A stretch of DNA of 64,000 nt, taken from positions 1-64,000 of the forward strand of contig NZ_BNBC01000041.1 of the NCBI RefSeq assembly GCF_014654675.1, given 5' to 3'. Below the pieces are notes generated by a model. It ran no database searches. It was given only the letters and a program-made list of their open reading frames with translations, and was not told the origin of the DNA. A program made the translations under genes and the position numbers. This document shows, piece after piece, positions 51,575-60,256 of this stretch (positions are counted from its first letter, which is position 1; each line of letters begins with the position of its first letter). Source of the DNA: Streptomyces spiralis. GTDB lineage: Bacteria > Actinomycetota > Actinomycetes > Streptomycetales > Streptomycetaceae.

Positions 51575-52093
51575 ATGCAAGGCGACCCCGAGGTCATCGA
51601 ACTGCTCAACGAGCAGCTGACCGCCGAGCTCACCGCCATCAACCAGTACTTCCTGCATTCGAAGCTGCAGGACCACAAGGGGTGGTCGACGCTCGCCAAG
51701 TACACCCGGGACGAGTCCTTCGACGAGATGCGGCACGCCGAGATCCTCACCGACCGCATCCTGCTGCTGGACGGTCTGCCCAACTACCAGCGGCTCTTCC
51801 ATGTGCAGGTCGGGCAGACGGTGACGGAGATGTTCCGGGCCGACCGGCAGATCGAGGTCGAGGCCATCGACCGGCTGCGCCGGGGCGTCGACGTGATGCG
51901 CGACAAGGGCGACATCACGTCCGCGAACATCTTCGAGGCGATCCTCGCCGACGAGGAGCACCACATCGACTACCTGGACACCCAGCTGGAGCTGGTGGAC
52001 AAGCTGGGCGAGGCCCTCTATCTGTCGACGGTGATCGAGCAGAGCCAGCCCGACCCCTCGGGCCCGGGCACGCACGGCTTCTCGGCGCACTAG
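51575..52093 (+). CDS. bfr: Bacterioferritin
   Basis: 172-residue ferritin-like protein, a 24-mer iron store. Ferroxidase residues E18, E51 and H54 are present, with the later E/H set in FEAILADEEHHIDYLD. M52, the heme ligand of true bacterioferritins, is present (SFDEMRHAE). The last 15 residues are flexible. The ATG at 51575 follows AAGGAG. It converges on the bacterioferritin-associated ferredoxin gene 14 bp away, which would release the stored iron. Confidence 0.96.
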   Translation: MQGDPEVIELLNEQLTAELTAINQYFLHSKLQDHKGWSTLAKYTRDESFDEMRHAEILTDRILLLDGLPNYQRLFHVQVGQTVTEMFRADRQIEVEAIDRLRRGVDVMRDKGDITSANIFEAILADEEHHIDYLDTQLELVDKLGEALYLSTVIEQSQPDPSGPGTHGFSAH

Positions 52094-52107
52094 AGCGCCG
52101 GGCGACT

Positions 52108-52359
52108 CTAGGCCGCGTCGCCGAGTTCCGCCGCCGGAGCCGGCTGGGGCAGGCGGGGGAACGGCGAGGCTCCGCGGTCGGCCAGTTCCCGGCGCGGGCA
52201 GCTGCCCCGGCCGAGCAGCGCCTGGATACGCCGGACGCAGCCACCGCAGTCCGTGCCCGCCTTGCAGGCGGAGGCGATCTGGCGGGGCGTGCACGCGCCG
52301 TTCTCCGCGTGCTGCTTGACCTGCTGCTCGGTGACGCCGAAGCAACTGCAGACGTACAC
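52108..52359 (-). CDS. bfd: Bacterioferritin-associated ferredoxin
   Basis: 83-residue Bfd-type [2Fe-2S] protein. The four cluster Cys are in YVCSCFGVTEQQV and KAGTDCGGCVRRI. The C-terminal 30 residues are an unconserved Pro/Ala-rich tail. The start is GTG 52359 with GGAGGTGAG upstream. In other bacteria Bfd reduces bacterioferritin heme to mobilise iron. An iron box lies 55 bp upstream, so expression should rise when iron is scarce. Confidence 0.92.
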   Translation of the reverse strand: MYVCSCFGVTEQQVKQHAENGACTPRQIASACKAGTDCGGCVRRIQALLGRGSCPRRELADRGASPFPRLPQPAPAAELGDAA

Positions 52360-52413
52360 GCGCGGCTCACCTCCCGCCGGGATCGATCAGTGGTGCCGTC
52401 CCGACTTTCTCGG

Positions 52414-52432
52414 TGAGGCAAACCTAACCTTA
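52414..52432 (-). promoter_or_regulatory. Iron box (DmdR1/IdeR/DtxR-type operator) upstream of bfd
   Basis: The minus strand reads TAAGGTTAGGTTTGCCTCA, matching 14 of 19 positions of the consensus TTAGGTTAGGCTAACCTAA. It is placed to repress bfd when iron is plentiful. Confidence 0.8.
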
Positions 52433-52461
52433 CCCGCCACACCGGACGGGCAAAAGAGGAC

Positions 52462-52491
52462 GGGGCGCGGACCGTCTGTGATCCGCGCCCC
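52462..52491 (-). terminator. Intrinsic terminator of the DAHP synthase gene
   Basis: Arms GGGGCGCGGA / TCCGCGCCCC (10 bp). Read leftward it is followed by TCCTCTTTT, a U-rich tail unusual in this genome type. Confidence 0.8.
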
Positions 52492-52519
52492 ACTCATCGG
52501 TCGTCAGCGGGCGACCGCC

Positions 52520-53872
52520 TCACTGGTCGCGGTACATCTCCGCGACGAGGAAGGCCAGGTCCAGCGACTGGCTGCGGTTGAGCCGCGGGTCGCAGGCCGT
52601 CTCGTAGCGCTGGTGCAGGTCGTCGACGAAGATCTCGTCGCCGCCGCCCACGCACTCGGTGACATCGTCACCGGTCAGCTCCACGTGGATGCCGCCCGGG
52701 TGGGTGCCCAGCGCCTTGTGCACCTCGAAGAAGCCCTTGACCTCGTCGAGCACGTCGTCGAAGCGACGGGTCTTGTGCCCGGAGGCCGCCTCGAAGGTGT
52801 TGCCGTGCATCGGGTCGGTCACCCAGGCCACGGTCGCGCCGGAGGCGGTGACCTTCTCCACCAGCTCGGGCAGCCGGTCGCGCACCTTGTCCGCGCCCAT
52901 CCGCACGACGAACGTCAGCCGGCCCGGCTCACGGTTCGGGTCGAGGCGCTCGATGTACTGCAGCGCCTCCTCGGCCGACGTGGTCGGGCCGAGTTTGATG
53001 CCGATCGGGTTGCGGATCTTCGAGGCGAACTCGATGTGCGCGTGGTCCAGCTGCCGGGTGCGCTCACCGATCCACACCATGTGCGCCGAGACGTCGTACA
53101 GCTGTCCGGTGCGCGAGTCGGTCCTGGTCAGCGCCGACTCGTAGTCGAGCAGCAGCGCCTCGTGCGAGGAGTAGAACTCGACGGTCTTGAACTCCTCCGG
53201 GTCGGTGCCGCAGGCCCGCATGAAGTTCAGCGCGTTGTCGATCTCCCGGGCGAGCTGCTCGTAGCGCTGGCCGGACGGGGAGGACTTCACGAAGTCCTGG
53301 TTCCAGGCGTGCACCTGGCGCAGGTCGGCGTAGCCGCCGGTGGTGAAGGCGCGCACCAGGTTCAGCGTGGAGGCGGAGGCGTGGTACATCCGCTTCAGCC
53401 GCTCGGGGTCCGGGACGCGGGCCTCCTCGGTGAACTCGAAGCCGTTGACGGAGTCGCCGCGGTAGGTCGGCAGCGTCACGCCGTCGCGGGTCTCGGTCGG
53501 CTTGGAGCGCGGCTTGGAGTACTGGCCGGCGATCCGGCCGACCTTCACCACCGGCACCGAGGCGGCGTACGTGAGCACGGCGCCCATCTGGAGCAGCGTC
53601 TTGAGCTTGTTGCGGATGTGGTCGGCGGACACCGCGTCGAAGGCTTCCGCGCAGTCGCCGCCCTGGAGCAGGAACGCCTCGCCCCTGGCGACGGCTCCCA
53701 TCCGGGCGCGCAGCTGGTCGCACTCGCCCGCGAAGACGAGCGGCGGATACGACTCGAGGTCCGCGATCACTGCGCGCAGAGCCTCGGGGTCGGGGTACTC
53801 GGGCTGCTGCGCCGCGGGCAGGTTTCGCCAGGTGTTGCCAGCGCTTGCGCTGGTCTTAGCGTTCACGGTCAC
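52520..53872 (-). CDS. Class II 3-deoxy-7-phosphoheptulonate (DAHP) synthase
   Basis: 450-residue plant-type (AroA II) DAHP synthase, the first step of the shikimate pathway, condensing PEP and erythrose 4-phosphate. Landmarks: NTWRNLPAAQQPEYPDPEAL, FLLQGGDCAEAF (metal-binding Cys), GRIAGQYSKPRS, GDSVNGFEFTEEAR, SSHEALLLDYESAL and WVTDPMHGNTFEAASGHKTR. The start is GTG 53872 (VTVNAKTS); GTG 53866 is also in frame. It diverges from the anthranilate synthase gene, and in mycobacteria the orthologue aroG lies close to pknL and Rv2175c. Confidence 0.96.
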   Translation of the reverse strand: MTVNAKTSASAGNTWRNLPAAQQPEYPDPEALRAVIADLESYPPLVFAGECDQLRARMGAVARGEAFLLQGGDCAEAFDAVSADHIRNKLKTLLQMGAVLTYAASVPVVKVGRIAGQYSKPRSKPTETRDGVTLPTYRGDSVNGFEFTEEARVPDPERLKRMYHASASTLNLVRAFTTGGYADLRQVHAWNQDFVKSSPSGQRYEQLAREIDNALNFMRACGTDPEEFKTVEFYSSHEALLLDYESALTRTDSRTGQLYDVSAHMVWIGERTRQLDHAHIEFASKIRNPIGIKLGPTTSAEEALQYIERLDPNREPGRLTFVVRMGADKVRDRLPELVEKVTASGATVAWVTDPMHGNTFEAASGHKTRRFDDVLDEVKGFFEVHKALGTHPGGIHVELTGDDVTECVGGGDEIFVDDLHQRYETACDPRLNRSQSLDLAFLVAEMYRDQ

Positions 53873-53959
53873 CTTCTCAACACTACGGGGTCGCTCCGCG
53901 GGTCCAATCATCTGCTCATCAAGTGAGACAGATGGTGCGCGGTCGTGGACGGTGTGCGA

Positions 53960-54035
53960 TAGGGTGCCGGGCATGTTCGCGCACTCGACCCAGAACCAGA
54001 ACTGGTGGTGGACCGCTTCTCCGGCGGCCCGCTGA
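53960..54035 (+). CDS. trpL: trp leader peptide (20 codons, Trp-Trp-Trp)
   Basis: ATG 53973 to TGA 54033-54035 encodes MFAHSTQNQNWWWTASPAAR, with three consecutive Trp codons at 54003-54011. A TAGGGT -10 box at 53960-53965 (included in the span) ends seven bases before the ATG, so the transcript probably starts at or next to the start codon and the peptide is translated without a Shine-Dalgarno. Ribosome stalling at the Trp codons would control the attenuator downstream. Streptomyces trpE(G) genes are known to have such leaders. Confidence 0.92.
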
Positions 54036-54057
54036 CTGCGCGTATCCCACACTTCGC

Positions 54058-54082
54058 GAAGGCCGCCCGAGGGGCGGCCTTC
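54058..54082 (+). terminator. trp attenuator hairpin
   Basis: GAAGGCCGCCC / GGGCGGCCTTC, perfect 11-bp stem with loop GAG, 22 bases after the leader stop codon. No U-run follows (GGTGTGTG). Confidence 0.88.
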
Positions 54083-54135
54083 GGTGTGTGCGGCACCCGG
54101 GTCGTTCCTCACCCACACCGACGGAAGAGGAACCC

Positions 54136-56061
54136 ATGGACCTGGCACAGCTGCTGCACGATCCCCGCCCGTTCGCGCTGCTCCGGCGCCGTGCCCCCGG
54201 GCACGACCACGACCTGGTCGAGCTGCTGCTCGGCCCCGTGAGCACCCGGGAGACCCTGGCCGAGCTGCCCGACGAGGGCCTGGCGCTGGTCCCGTTCCGT
54301 CAGATCCGCGAGCGCGGCTTCGACGTCCGCGACGACGGCACCCCGCTGATGGTGCTGACACCCGAGGAGTCGTACGCGATCCCGCTCGCCGAGGCGCTGG
54401 CGCAGTTGCCCGCGCACGAGGTCCGGGTCGAGGGCGGCGGCTTCGACGTGGGCGACGAGGAGTACGCGGAGATCGTCGGGCGGGTGCTGGCCGACGAGAT
54501 CGGCGCGGGCGAGGGCGCGAACTTCGTGATCCGGCGGACGTACGAGGGCCGGATCCCCGGCTTCGGCAGGTCCGACGCGCTGGCGCTGTTCCGGCGGCTG
54601 CTGGAGGGCGAGCGGGGGGCGTACTGGACGTTCGTGGTGCACACCGGCGACCGGACGCTGGTCGGGGCGAGCCCCGAGGTGCATGTGCGGATGTCCGGTG
54701 GAAGGGGCGAGCGCGAAGCGCTCTCGGTCGAGGGCGGTGGCGGGAGAGGGGTGGGCACCGTCGTCATGAACCCGATCAGCGGGACGTACCGCTACCCGGC
54801 CGAGGGCCCGACCCCCGAGCACCTGCTGGGCTTCCTCGCCGACGGCAAGGAGATCGAGGAGCTGTCGATGGTGGTCGACGAGGAGCTCAAGATGATGTGC
54901 ACCGTCGGCGACATGGGTGGTGTCGTGGTGGGGCCGCGGCTGAAGGAGATGGCGCACCTCGCGCACACCGAGTACGAGCTGCGCGGGCGGTCCTCGCTGG
55001 ATGTGCGGGAGGTGCTGCGGGAGACGATGTTCGCGGCGACCGTCACCGGCTCGCCGGTGCAGAACGCCTGCCGGGTCATCGAGCGCCATGAGCCCGTCGG
55101 GCGGGACGGTGTCGGACGCGGGTACTACGCGGGTGCCCTCGCGCTGCTCGGCCGGGACTCCGGCGGCGCCCAGACCCTGGACTCCCCCATCCTGATCCGC
55201 ACCGCCGACATCGACGCGGACGGACGGCTGCGCGTCCCGGTCGGCGCGACCCTGGTCCGCGGCTCGGACCCGGCGAGCGAGGTCGCCGAGACGCACGCCA
55301 AGGCGGCGGGCGTGCTGGCGGCACTGGGCGTACGTCCAGGCCGGCCGCGCACCGAGCGGGCGCTGCCCCGCCTCGCCGACGACCCGCGGGTGCGGGCGGC
55401 CCTGGACGGGCGCCGGGCCTCGCTGGCGCCGTTCTGGCTGCGGATGCAGGAGCGGTCCGACTCCCTCGAGGGGCACGCCCTGGTGGTCGACGGCGAGGAC
55501 ACCTTCACGGCGATGCTGGCGCACGTGCTGCGCTCGGCCGGCCTGGAGGTGACCGTACGGCGCTACGACGAGCCGGGACTGCGCGAGACCGTCCTCGCGC
55601 ACGAGGGACCGGTCGTGCTCGGCCCCGGCCCGGGCGACCCCTCGGACCTCGCCGACCCGAAGATGCGGTTCCTGCGGGGGCTGGCGGCCCAGGTGATCCG
55701 GGAACACCGGCACGGCGTACTCGGGGTGTGCCTGGGGCACGAGCTGATCGCGGCGGAGCTGGGTCTCGAGATCGTACGGAAGGAAGTGCCGTACCAGGGT
55801 GCGCAGACGGAGATCGACCTGTTCGGGCGGGCGGAGACCGTCGGCTTCTACAACAGCTTCGTGGCCCGCTGCGACGAGGAGGCGGCACGGGAACTGGCCG
55901 CGCACGGGGTGGAGGTGAGCCGGGCGGAGAACGGTGAGGTGCACGCCGTGCGCGGGCCGGGCTTCGCCGGTCTTCAGTTCCACCCGGAGTCGGTGCTGAG
56001 CCTGAACGGGGCCGCGGTCGTGCGGGAACTGATCGGGCAGCTGCGCCGCACGACCGTGTAG
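54136..56061 (+). CDS. Anthranilate synthase, fused TrpE-TrpG type
   Basis: 641-residue fusion. Residues 1-430 are the chorismate-binding domain (GTVVMNPISGTYRYP, VDEELKMMCTVGDMGGVVVG, TMFAATVTGSPVQNACRVIE). Residues 455-641 are a class I glutamine amidotransferase: C532 in GVLGVCLGHELIAAE and the His-Glu pair in GLQFHPESVLSLNG. It converts chorismate and glutamine to anthranilate. The overall form resembles PhzE-type fusions, so 2-amino-2-deoxyisochorismate synthesis is a theoretical alternative, but the Trp-rich leader argues for tryptophan synthesis. It converges on the phosphofructokinase gene with 16 bp between stops. Confidence 0.93.
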   Translation: MDLAQLLHDPRPFALLRRRAPGHDHDLVELLLGPVSTRETLAELPDEGLALVPFRQIRERGFDVRDDGTPLMVLTPEESYAIPLAEALAQLPAHEVRVEGGGFDVGDEEYAEIVGRVLADEIGAGEGANFVIRRTYEGRIPGFGRSDALALFRRLLEGERGAYWTFVVHTGDRTLVGASPEVHVRMSGGRGEREALSVEGGGGRGVGTVVMNPISGTYRYPAEGPTPEHLLGFLADGKEIEELSMVVDEELKMMCTVGDMGGVVVGPRLKEMAHLAHTEYELRGRSSLDVREVLRETMFAATVTGSPVQNACRVIERHEPVGRDGVGRGYYAGALALLGRDSGGAQTLDSPILIRTADIDADGRLRVPVGATLVRGSDPASEVAETHAKAAGVLAALGVRPGRPRTERALPRLADDPRVRAALDGRRASLAPFWLRMQERSDSLEGHALVVDGEDTFTAMLAHVLRSAGLEVTVRRYDEPGLRETVLAHEGPVVLGPGPGDPSDLADPKMRFLRGLAAQVIREHRHGVLGVCLGHELIAAELGLEIVRKEVPYQGAQTEIDLFGRAETVGFYNSFVARCDEEAARELAAHGVEVSRAENGEVHAVRGPGFAGLQFHPESVLSLNGAAVVRELIGQLRRTTV

Positions 56062-56077
56062 CCGTCCGGGGCCACCG

Positions 56078-57106
56078 TCAGCCGAAGAAGACCCCGACCT
56101 CCTCGTACAGCTTCGGGTCGACCGTCTTCAGCTTGGCGGTGGCCTCGCCGATCGGGACGCGGACGATGTCGGTGCCGCGCAGGGCGACCATCTTGCCGAA
56201 GTCGCCGTCGTGGACGCAGTCGATGGCGTGCAGGCCGAAGCGGGTGGCGAGCCAGCGGTCGAAGGCGCTGGGGGTGCCGCCGCGCTGGATGTGCCCGAGG
56301 ACGGTGGTCCGCGCCTCCTTGCCGGTGCGCCTCTCGATCTCCTTCGCCAGCCACTCGCCCACCCCGGACAGCCGGACGTGCCCGAAGGAGTCCAGCGACT
56401 CGTCCTTGAGGACCATCTGGCCGTCCTTGGGCATGGCGCCCTCCGCGACGACCACGATCGGGGCGTACGACGCCTTGAAGCGGGAGGTGATCCAGGCGCA
56501 CACCTGGTCGAGGTCGAAGCGTTGTTCGGGGATGAGGATGACGTTGGCGCCGCCGGCGAGTCCGGAGTGCAGGGCGATCCAGCCGGCGTGCCGGCCCATC
56601 ACCTCGCAGACCAGCACCCGCATGTGGGACTCGGCGGTGGTGTGGAGCCGGTCGATGGCCTCGGTGGCGATCCCGACCGCGGTGTCGAAGCCGAAGGTGT
56701 AGTCGGTGGCCGACAGGTCGTTGTCGATGGTCTTGGGGACGCCGACGCAGGGCACGCCGTACTCGTCGCTCAGCCGGGCGGCGACGCCCAGGGTGTCCTC
56801 GCCGCCGATCGCGATGAGCGCCTCGACCTCCTGCTTGGCGAGGTTTTCCTTGATGCGCCGGATCCCGTCCTCCTGCTTGAGGGGGTTGGTGCGCGAGGAG
56901 CCGAGGATGGTGCCGCCGCGGGGCAGGATGCCGCGCACCGCGGGGATGTCGAGGCGGACGGTGTCGTTCTCCAGGGGCCCTCGCCAGCCGTCCCGGAAGC
57001 CGACGAAGTCATAGCCGTACTCCTGCACGCCCTTGCGGACGACGCCCCGGATGACGGCGTTGAGCCCGGGGCAGTCGCCGCCTCCGGTCAGTACTCCGAC
57101 CCGCAT
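56078..57106 (-). CDS. pfkA: 6-phosphofructokinase with PPi-type active-site residues
   Basis: 342-residue phosphofructokinase of the actinobacterial group that includes PPi-dependent enzymes. N-terminal loop: VGVLTGGGDCPGLNAVIRGV. The phosphoryl-donor motif is G101-G-E-D104-T, and the catalytic loop is VPKTIDNDLSATDYTFG with Lys at 125. In this family Asp at 104 together with Lys at 124 (E. coli numbering) marks pyrophosphate users, and Gly at 104 marks ATP users. The fructose-6-phosphate site (VCEVMGRHAGWIAL, LGHIQRGGTPSAFDRWLATR) is intact. ATG 57106 follows AAGGGAC. Confidence 0.9.
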   Translation of the reverse strand: MRVGVLTGGGDCPGLNAVIRGVVRKGVQEYGYDFVGFRDGWRGPLENDTVRLDIPAVRGILPRGGTILGSSRTNPLKQEDGIRRIKENLAKQEVEALIAIGGEDTLGVAARLSDEYGVPCVGVPKTIDNDLSATDYTFGFDTAVGIATEAIDRLHTTAESHMRVLVCEVMGRHAGWIALHSGLAGGANVILIPEQRFDLDQVCAWITSRFKASYAPIVVVAEGAMPKDGQMVLKDESLDSFGHVRLSGVGEWLAKEIERRTGKEARTTVLGHIQRGGTPSAFDRWLATRFGLHAIDCVHDGDFGKMVALRGTDIVRVPIGEATAKLKTVDPKLYEEVGVFFG

Positions 57107-57324
57107 GGAAATGTCCCTTCGCCGCGGTTGCCTGGTGAAGGTCACGCTAATGGTGACGCAGGTCACTTCGGCATGGGCGGGAAAGTCAATTCCGGTGAAA
57201 TGTCCGGTAGTTGATCACGGCAAATCCACCCGAAAGAGCGGATGAGCCGCGTACGCGGCTTGACGCGAGCGGTCGGCGGGACCGCTCGGCGAGATCGCTG
57301 GGCGAGGTCCTTCGGGCGGCGCCC

Positions 57325-58008
57325 TCAGTCGCCGTCGAGTCCCCGTTCGATGGCGTAGCGGACCAGCTCGACACGGTTGTGGAGCTGGAGCTTGCCGAGG
57401 GTGTTCTGGACGTGGTTCTGGACCGTGCGGTGGGAGATGACCAGGCGCTCGGCGATCTGCTTGTAGCTCAGACCCTTGGCGACCAGGCGCAGCACCTCGG
57501 TCTCGCGTTCCGTGAGCCGCGGCGCCTTCGGCTCGTCGGCACCGGCCCCGGAGGCGGGGGCGGGCTCGGCGGCCAGCCGGCGGTACTCGCCGAGGACCAG
57601 CCCGGCCAGGCCGGGGGTGAACACCGGGTCGCCCACGGCGGTGCGGCGCACCGCGTCGAGCAGCTCCTCCGTGGAGGCCGACTTCAGCAGATAGCCCGTG
57701 GCACCCGACTTCACGGCCTCCAGCACATCGGCGTGCTCGCCGCTCGCGGACAGCACCAGGACCCGCAGCGCCGGGTTGGCGGCGAGGAGTTCCTTGCAGA
57801 CCTGGACACCGGGCTTGGCGGGCAGGTTGAGGTCCAGGACGAGCACGTCGGGGGCGGCGGCCCGGGCGCGGCGCACCGCCTGCTCGCCGTCGCCCGCGGT
57901 GGCGACCACGTCGAAGCCGGACTCGGTCAGGTCGCGGGCGACGGCGTCCCGCCACATGGGGTGGTCGTCGACCACCATGACCTTGATCGGGTCCTGCTGT
58001 GTGCTCAT
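57325..58008 (-). CDS. LuxR/NarL-family response regulator
   Basis: 227 residues. Receiver domain (about 8-125) with phospho-acceptor D59 in DVLVLDLNLPAKPGVQ, acidic pair in VMVVDDHPMWR and Lys in GYLLKSASTEEL. A Pro/Ala linker leads to a LuxR HTH (LTERETEVLRLVAKGLSYKQ then IAERLVISHRTVQNHV). The ATG at 58008 overlaps the sensor-kinase stop as ATGA. Targets unknown. Confidence 0.94.
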   Translation of the reverse strand: MSTQQDPIKVMVVDDHPMWRDAVARDLTESGFDVVATAGDGEQAVRRARAAAPDVLVLDLNLPAKPGVQVCKELLAANPALRVLVLSASGEHADVLEAVKSGATGYLLKSASTEELLDAVRRTAVGDPVFTPGLAGLVLGEYRRLAAEPAPASGAGADEPKAPRLTERETEVLRLVAKGLSYKQIAERLVISHRTVQNHVQNTLGKLQLHNRVELVRYAIERGLDGD

Positions 58009-59246
58009 CTGCTCTCCGCTTTCGTCTTCTTCGGGTTCCTGGGCACCTTCAGCTCGACCTCCGTGCCCTGGCCGGGCACCGAGACCAGCTCGGCGGTGCC
58101 GCCGATGTCGCGCAGCCGGCCCTTGATCGACTGGGCGACGCCGAGCCGGCCCTCGCCCTCGGCCTGGGCGAGCCGGCCCTCGGGGATGCCGGGTCCGTCG
58201 TCCCGTACGGTCACGAGGACGCACTCCGGTTCGTCCTCGACGAGGATCCATGCCCGGGCGTCCTCGCCCGCGTGCCTGCGGACGTTGTCCAGCGCGGCGC
58301 CGACGGCCGCGGCCATCTCCCGGGCGACCCCGGACGGCAGCAGGACCGGCGCGCCGGGCTCCGCGAGGCTGACCCGGGAGCCGGCCCAGCGGGCCAGCAG
58401 GGAACGCAGGTCGACGGGGCCGCTCCGGTCGCGCTCCGCGCCGTCCTCGTCGGCCTCGTCGTCCACCATGCGTACGACCGCGCCGTCGGCCACGTCCTGC
58501 GAGACCCGGGACACGGGGACCAGCCCGCCGGAGACCAGAGTGCGCAGCGCCACCTCCTGCTCCCCGGCCAGCCGGCCCAACTCCGCGGCCTCGCCGCCGA
58601 GGACCGCGCCGCGCCGCTGGACCATGGCGAGCACCTGCAGCACACCGTCGTGGATGTCCCGGGCCAGCCGCTCCCGCTCGCGGGTCGCGGCCTCGATCTC
58701 CAGGGCGCGGGCGAGGGTGCGCTCGGAGGCGCGGGCGACCTCGACGACGTAGCCGATGGCGATCGAGGCGACCCAGACCAGGATCACGTTGTGCACGGTG
58801 TCGCGGGCCGGGCTGCCGCGCTCGATCAGATTGGCGACGGCGACCGGGGTGGAGGCGAGGGCGGCCCAGCGCCAGCCGCCCTTGAGGGCGAAGGCGAGGA
58901 CGGAGCCGGCGGTCCAGATCGACGGCAGGGTCGGGCCGTCGTCCGCGATCCGCGCCTGCGTGTCGGCCAGGGGCGTGAGGAGGATGCCGGTCACCGCCAG
59001 GGCGAGGTCGACGGCGAGGAACCGTTTGGTGCAGCTCGCGGCGTTCGCGACCCTGGGCAGGGTGGCGAGGGTCCACACGCACAGCACGCAGTAGTAGGCG
59101 ACGGCGATCCAGGGCCGGGGGAAGCGGTCGTAGGCGGTGGCGAACAGGCCGACCGCGTAGAGCATGGTCAGCACCCGGTAGCCGGCGAGCGCACGCCACA
59201 GCGGCAGCTCGACCGACATCCTCATGACACGCTCACGCCTGGGCAT
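58005..59246 (-). CDS. Sensor histidine kinase (NarL-partner, MacS-like)
   Basis: 413-residue HisKA_3-type kinase. Four to six membrane segments occupy residues 15-170. The phospho-acceptor is H199 in ERLARDIHDGVLQVLAMVQ. The ATPase domain has DNVRRHAGEDARAW (N box) and VTVRDDGPGIPEGRL (G box). No extracellular sensory domain is large enough to suggest a ligand. The start is ATG 59246 after AAGGGGGG; internal ATGs at residues 8 and 10 are possible. It is coupled to the response regulator gene. Confidence 0.92.
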   Translation of the reverse strand: MPRRERVMRMSVELPLWRALAGYRVLTMLYAVGLFATAYDRFPRPWIAVAYYCVLCVWTLATLPRVANAASCTKRFLAVDLALAVTGILLTPLADTQARIADDGPTLPSIWTAGSVLAFALKGGWRWAALASTPVAVANLIERGSPARDTVHNVILVWVASIAIGYVVEVARASERTLARALEIEAATRERERLARDIHDGVLQVLAMVQRRGAVLGGEAAELGRLAGEQEVALRTLVSGGLVPVSRVSQDVADGAVVRMVDDEADEDGAERDRSGPVDLRSLLARWAGSRVSLAEPGAPVLLPSGVAREMAAAVGAALDNVRRHAGEDARAWILVEDEPECVLVTVRDDGPGIPEGRLAQAEGEGRLGVAQSIKGRLRDIGGTAELVSVPGQGTEVELKVPRNPKKTKAESR

Positions 59247-59318
59247 GCCCCCCCTTGGTCCTGGTCCGCCGGCTGTGCGGTCCGCCCGTCCCCTTCTGCG
59301 CGGTCCTCCCCTACCGCG

Positions 59319-60110
59319 TCACTGCGCCTTCTTCTCCTTCTCGGCCTTCTCCTTCTCGGCCTGGTCCTTCGCGGCCTGGGCGAGGGCGGCCTTGGCCGCC
59401 TTCTCCGCCTCCTTCTCGGCCTTGGCCGCGTCCGCGATCTGCCGCTTGGCGGCGGTCGCGTAGATGTCGACGTACTCCTGCCCCGACAGCTTCATGATCT
59501 CGTACATGACCTCGTCGGTCAGCGCGCGCAGCACGAAGCGGTCCTGCTCCATGCCCTGGTAGCGGCTGAAGTCCAGCGGCCTGCCGATCCGGATGCCCGG
59601 ACGCATCAGCTTGGGGACGACCTTCCCGGGCGGCTGGATCTTCTCCGTGTCGATCATGGCGACCGGGATGACGGGCGCCCCGGTGGCCAGCGCCACGCGG
59701 GCCAGACCGCCCGGCTTGCCGCGGTACAGGCGGCCGTCGGGCGAGCGGGTGCCCTCGGGGTAGATGCCGAACAGCTCGCCGCGCTCCAGCACCTCGATGC
59801 CGCTCTTGATCGCCGCCTCGCCCGCGCCGCGCGCGCCGGAGCGGTCCACGGGGAGCTGGCCGACGCCCTTGAAGAACGCGGCGGTCAGCCGGCCCTTCAC
59901 TCCGGGCGTGGTGAAGTACTCGGCCTTCGCGATGAAGGTGACCTTGCGGTCGAGGACCACGGGCAGGAAGAACGAGTCCGAGAACGACAGGTGATTGCTC
60001 GCCAGAATGGCGGGGCCCTCGGCCGGAATGTTCTCCAGGCCCTCCACCCAGGGCCTGAAGGCGAGCTTCAGCGGCCCCCCGATGGCGACCTTCATCGTGC
60101 CGTAGAACAA
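59319..60110 (-). CDS. 1-acylglycerol-3-phosphate acyltransferase (PlsC family)
   Basis: 263-residue lysophospholipid acyltransferase. The catalytic HX4D is H40-LSFS-D45 (ILASNHLSFSDSFFLPVVL), and the glycerophosphate site is FGIYPEGTRSPDGRLYRGK. The last 40 residues are an Ala/Lys/Glu helix (KAEKEAEKAAKAALAQAAKD), probably a coiled coil. The start is TTG 60110, with GGAGG seven bases upstream and the usual MFYG family N-terminus; ATG 60095 lacks such a site. Confidence 0.92.
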   Translation of the reverse strand: MFYGTMKVAIGGPLKLAFRPWVEGLENIPAEGPAILASNHLSFSDSFFLPVVLDRKVTFIAKAEYFTTPGVKGRLTAAFFKGVGQLPVDRSGARGAGEAAIKSGIEVLERGELFGIYPEGTRSPDGRLYRGKPGGLARVALATGAPVIPVAMIDTEKIQPPGKVVPKLMRPGIRIGRPLDFSRYQGMEQDRFVLRALTDEVMYEIMKLSGQEYVDIYATAAKRQIADAAKAEKEAEKAAKAALAQAAKDQAEKEKAEKEKKAQ

Positions 60111-60256
60111 CCGACTGCCTCCTGTGTGTGTCGATCAGACCATAACCCCAAGTGGTGCCGAAGGAGCCGACGACCCTGGTCGGTGTCAATGCCGTCGCGT
60201 ACGGTGAAGTACCTGTCATCGACGTGCTGAGCCGATTCCACGAACAGGAGACCGAC

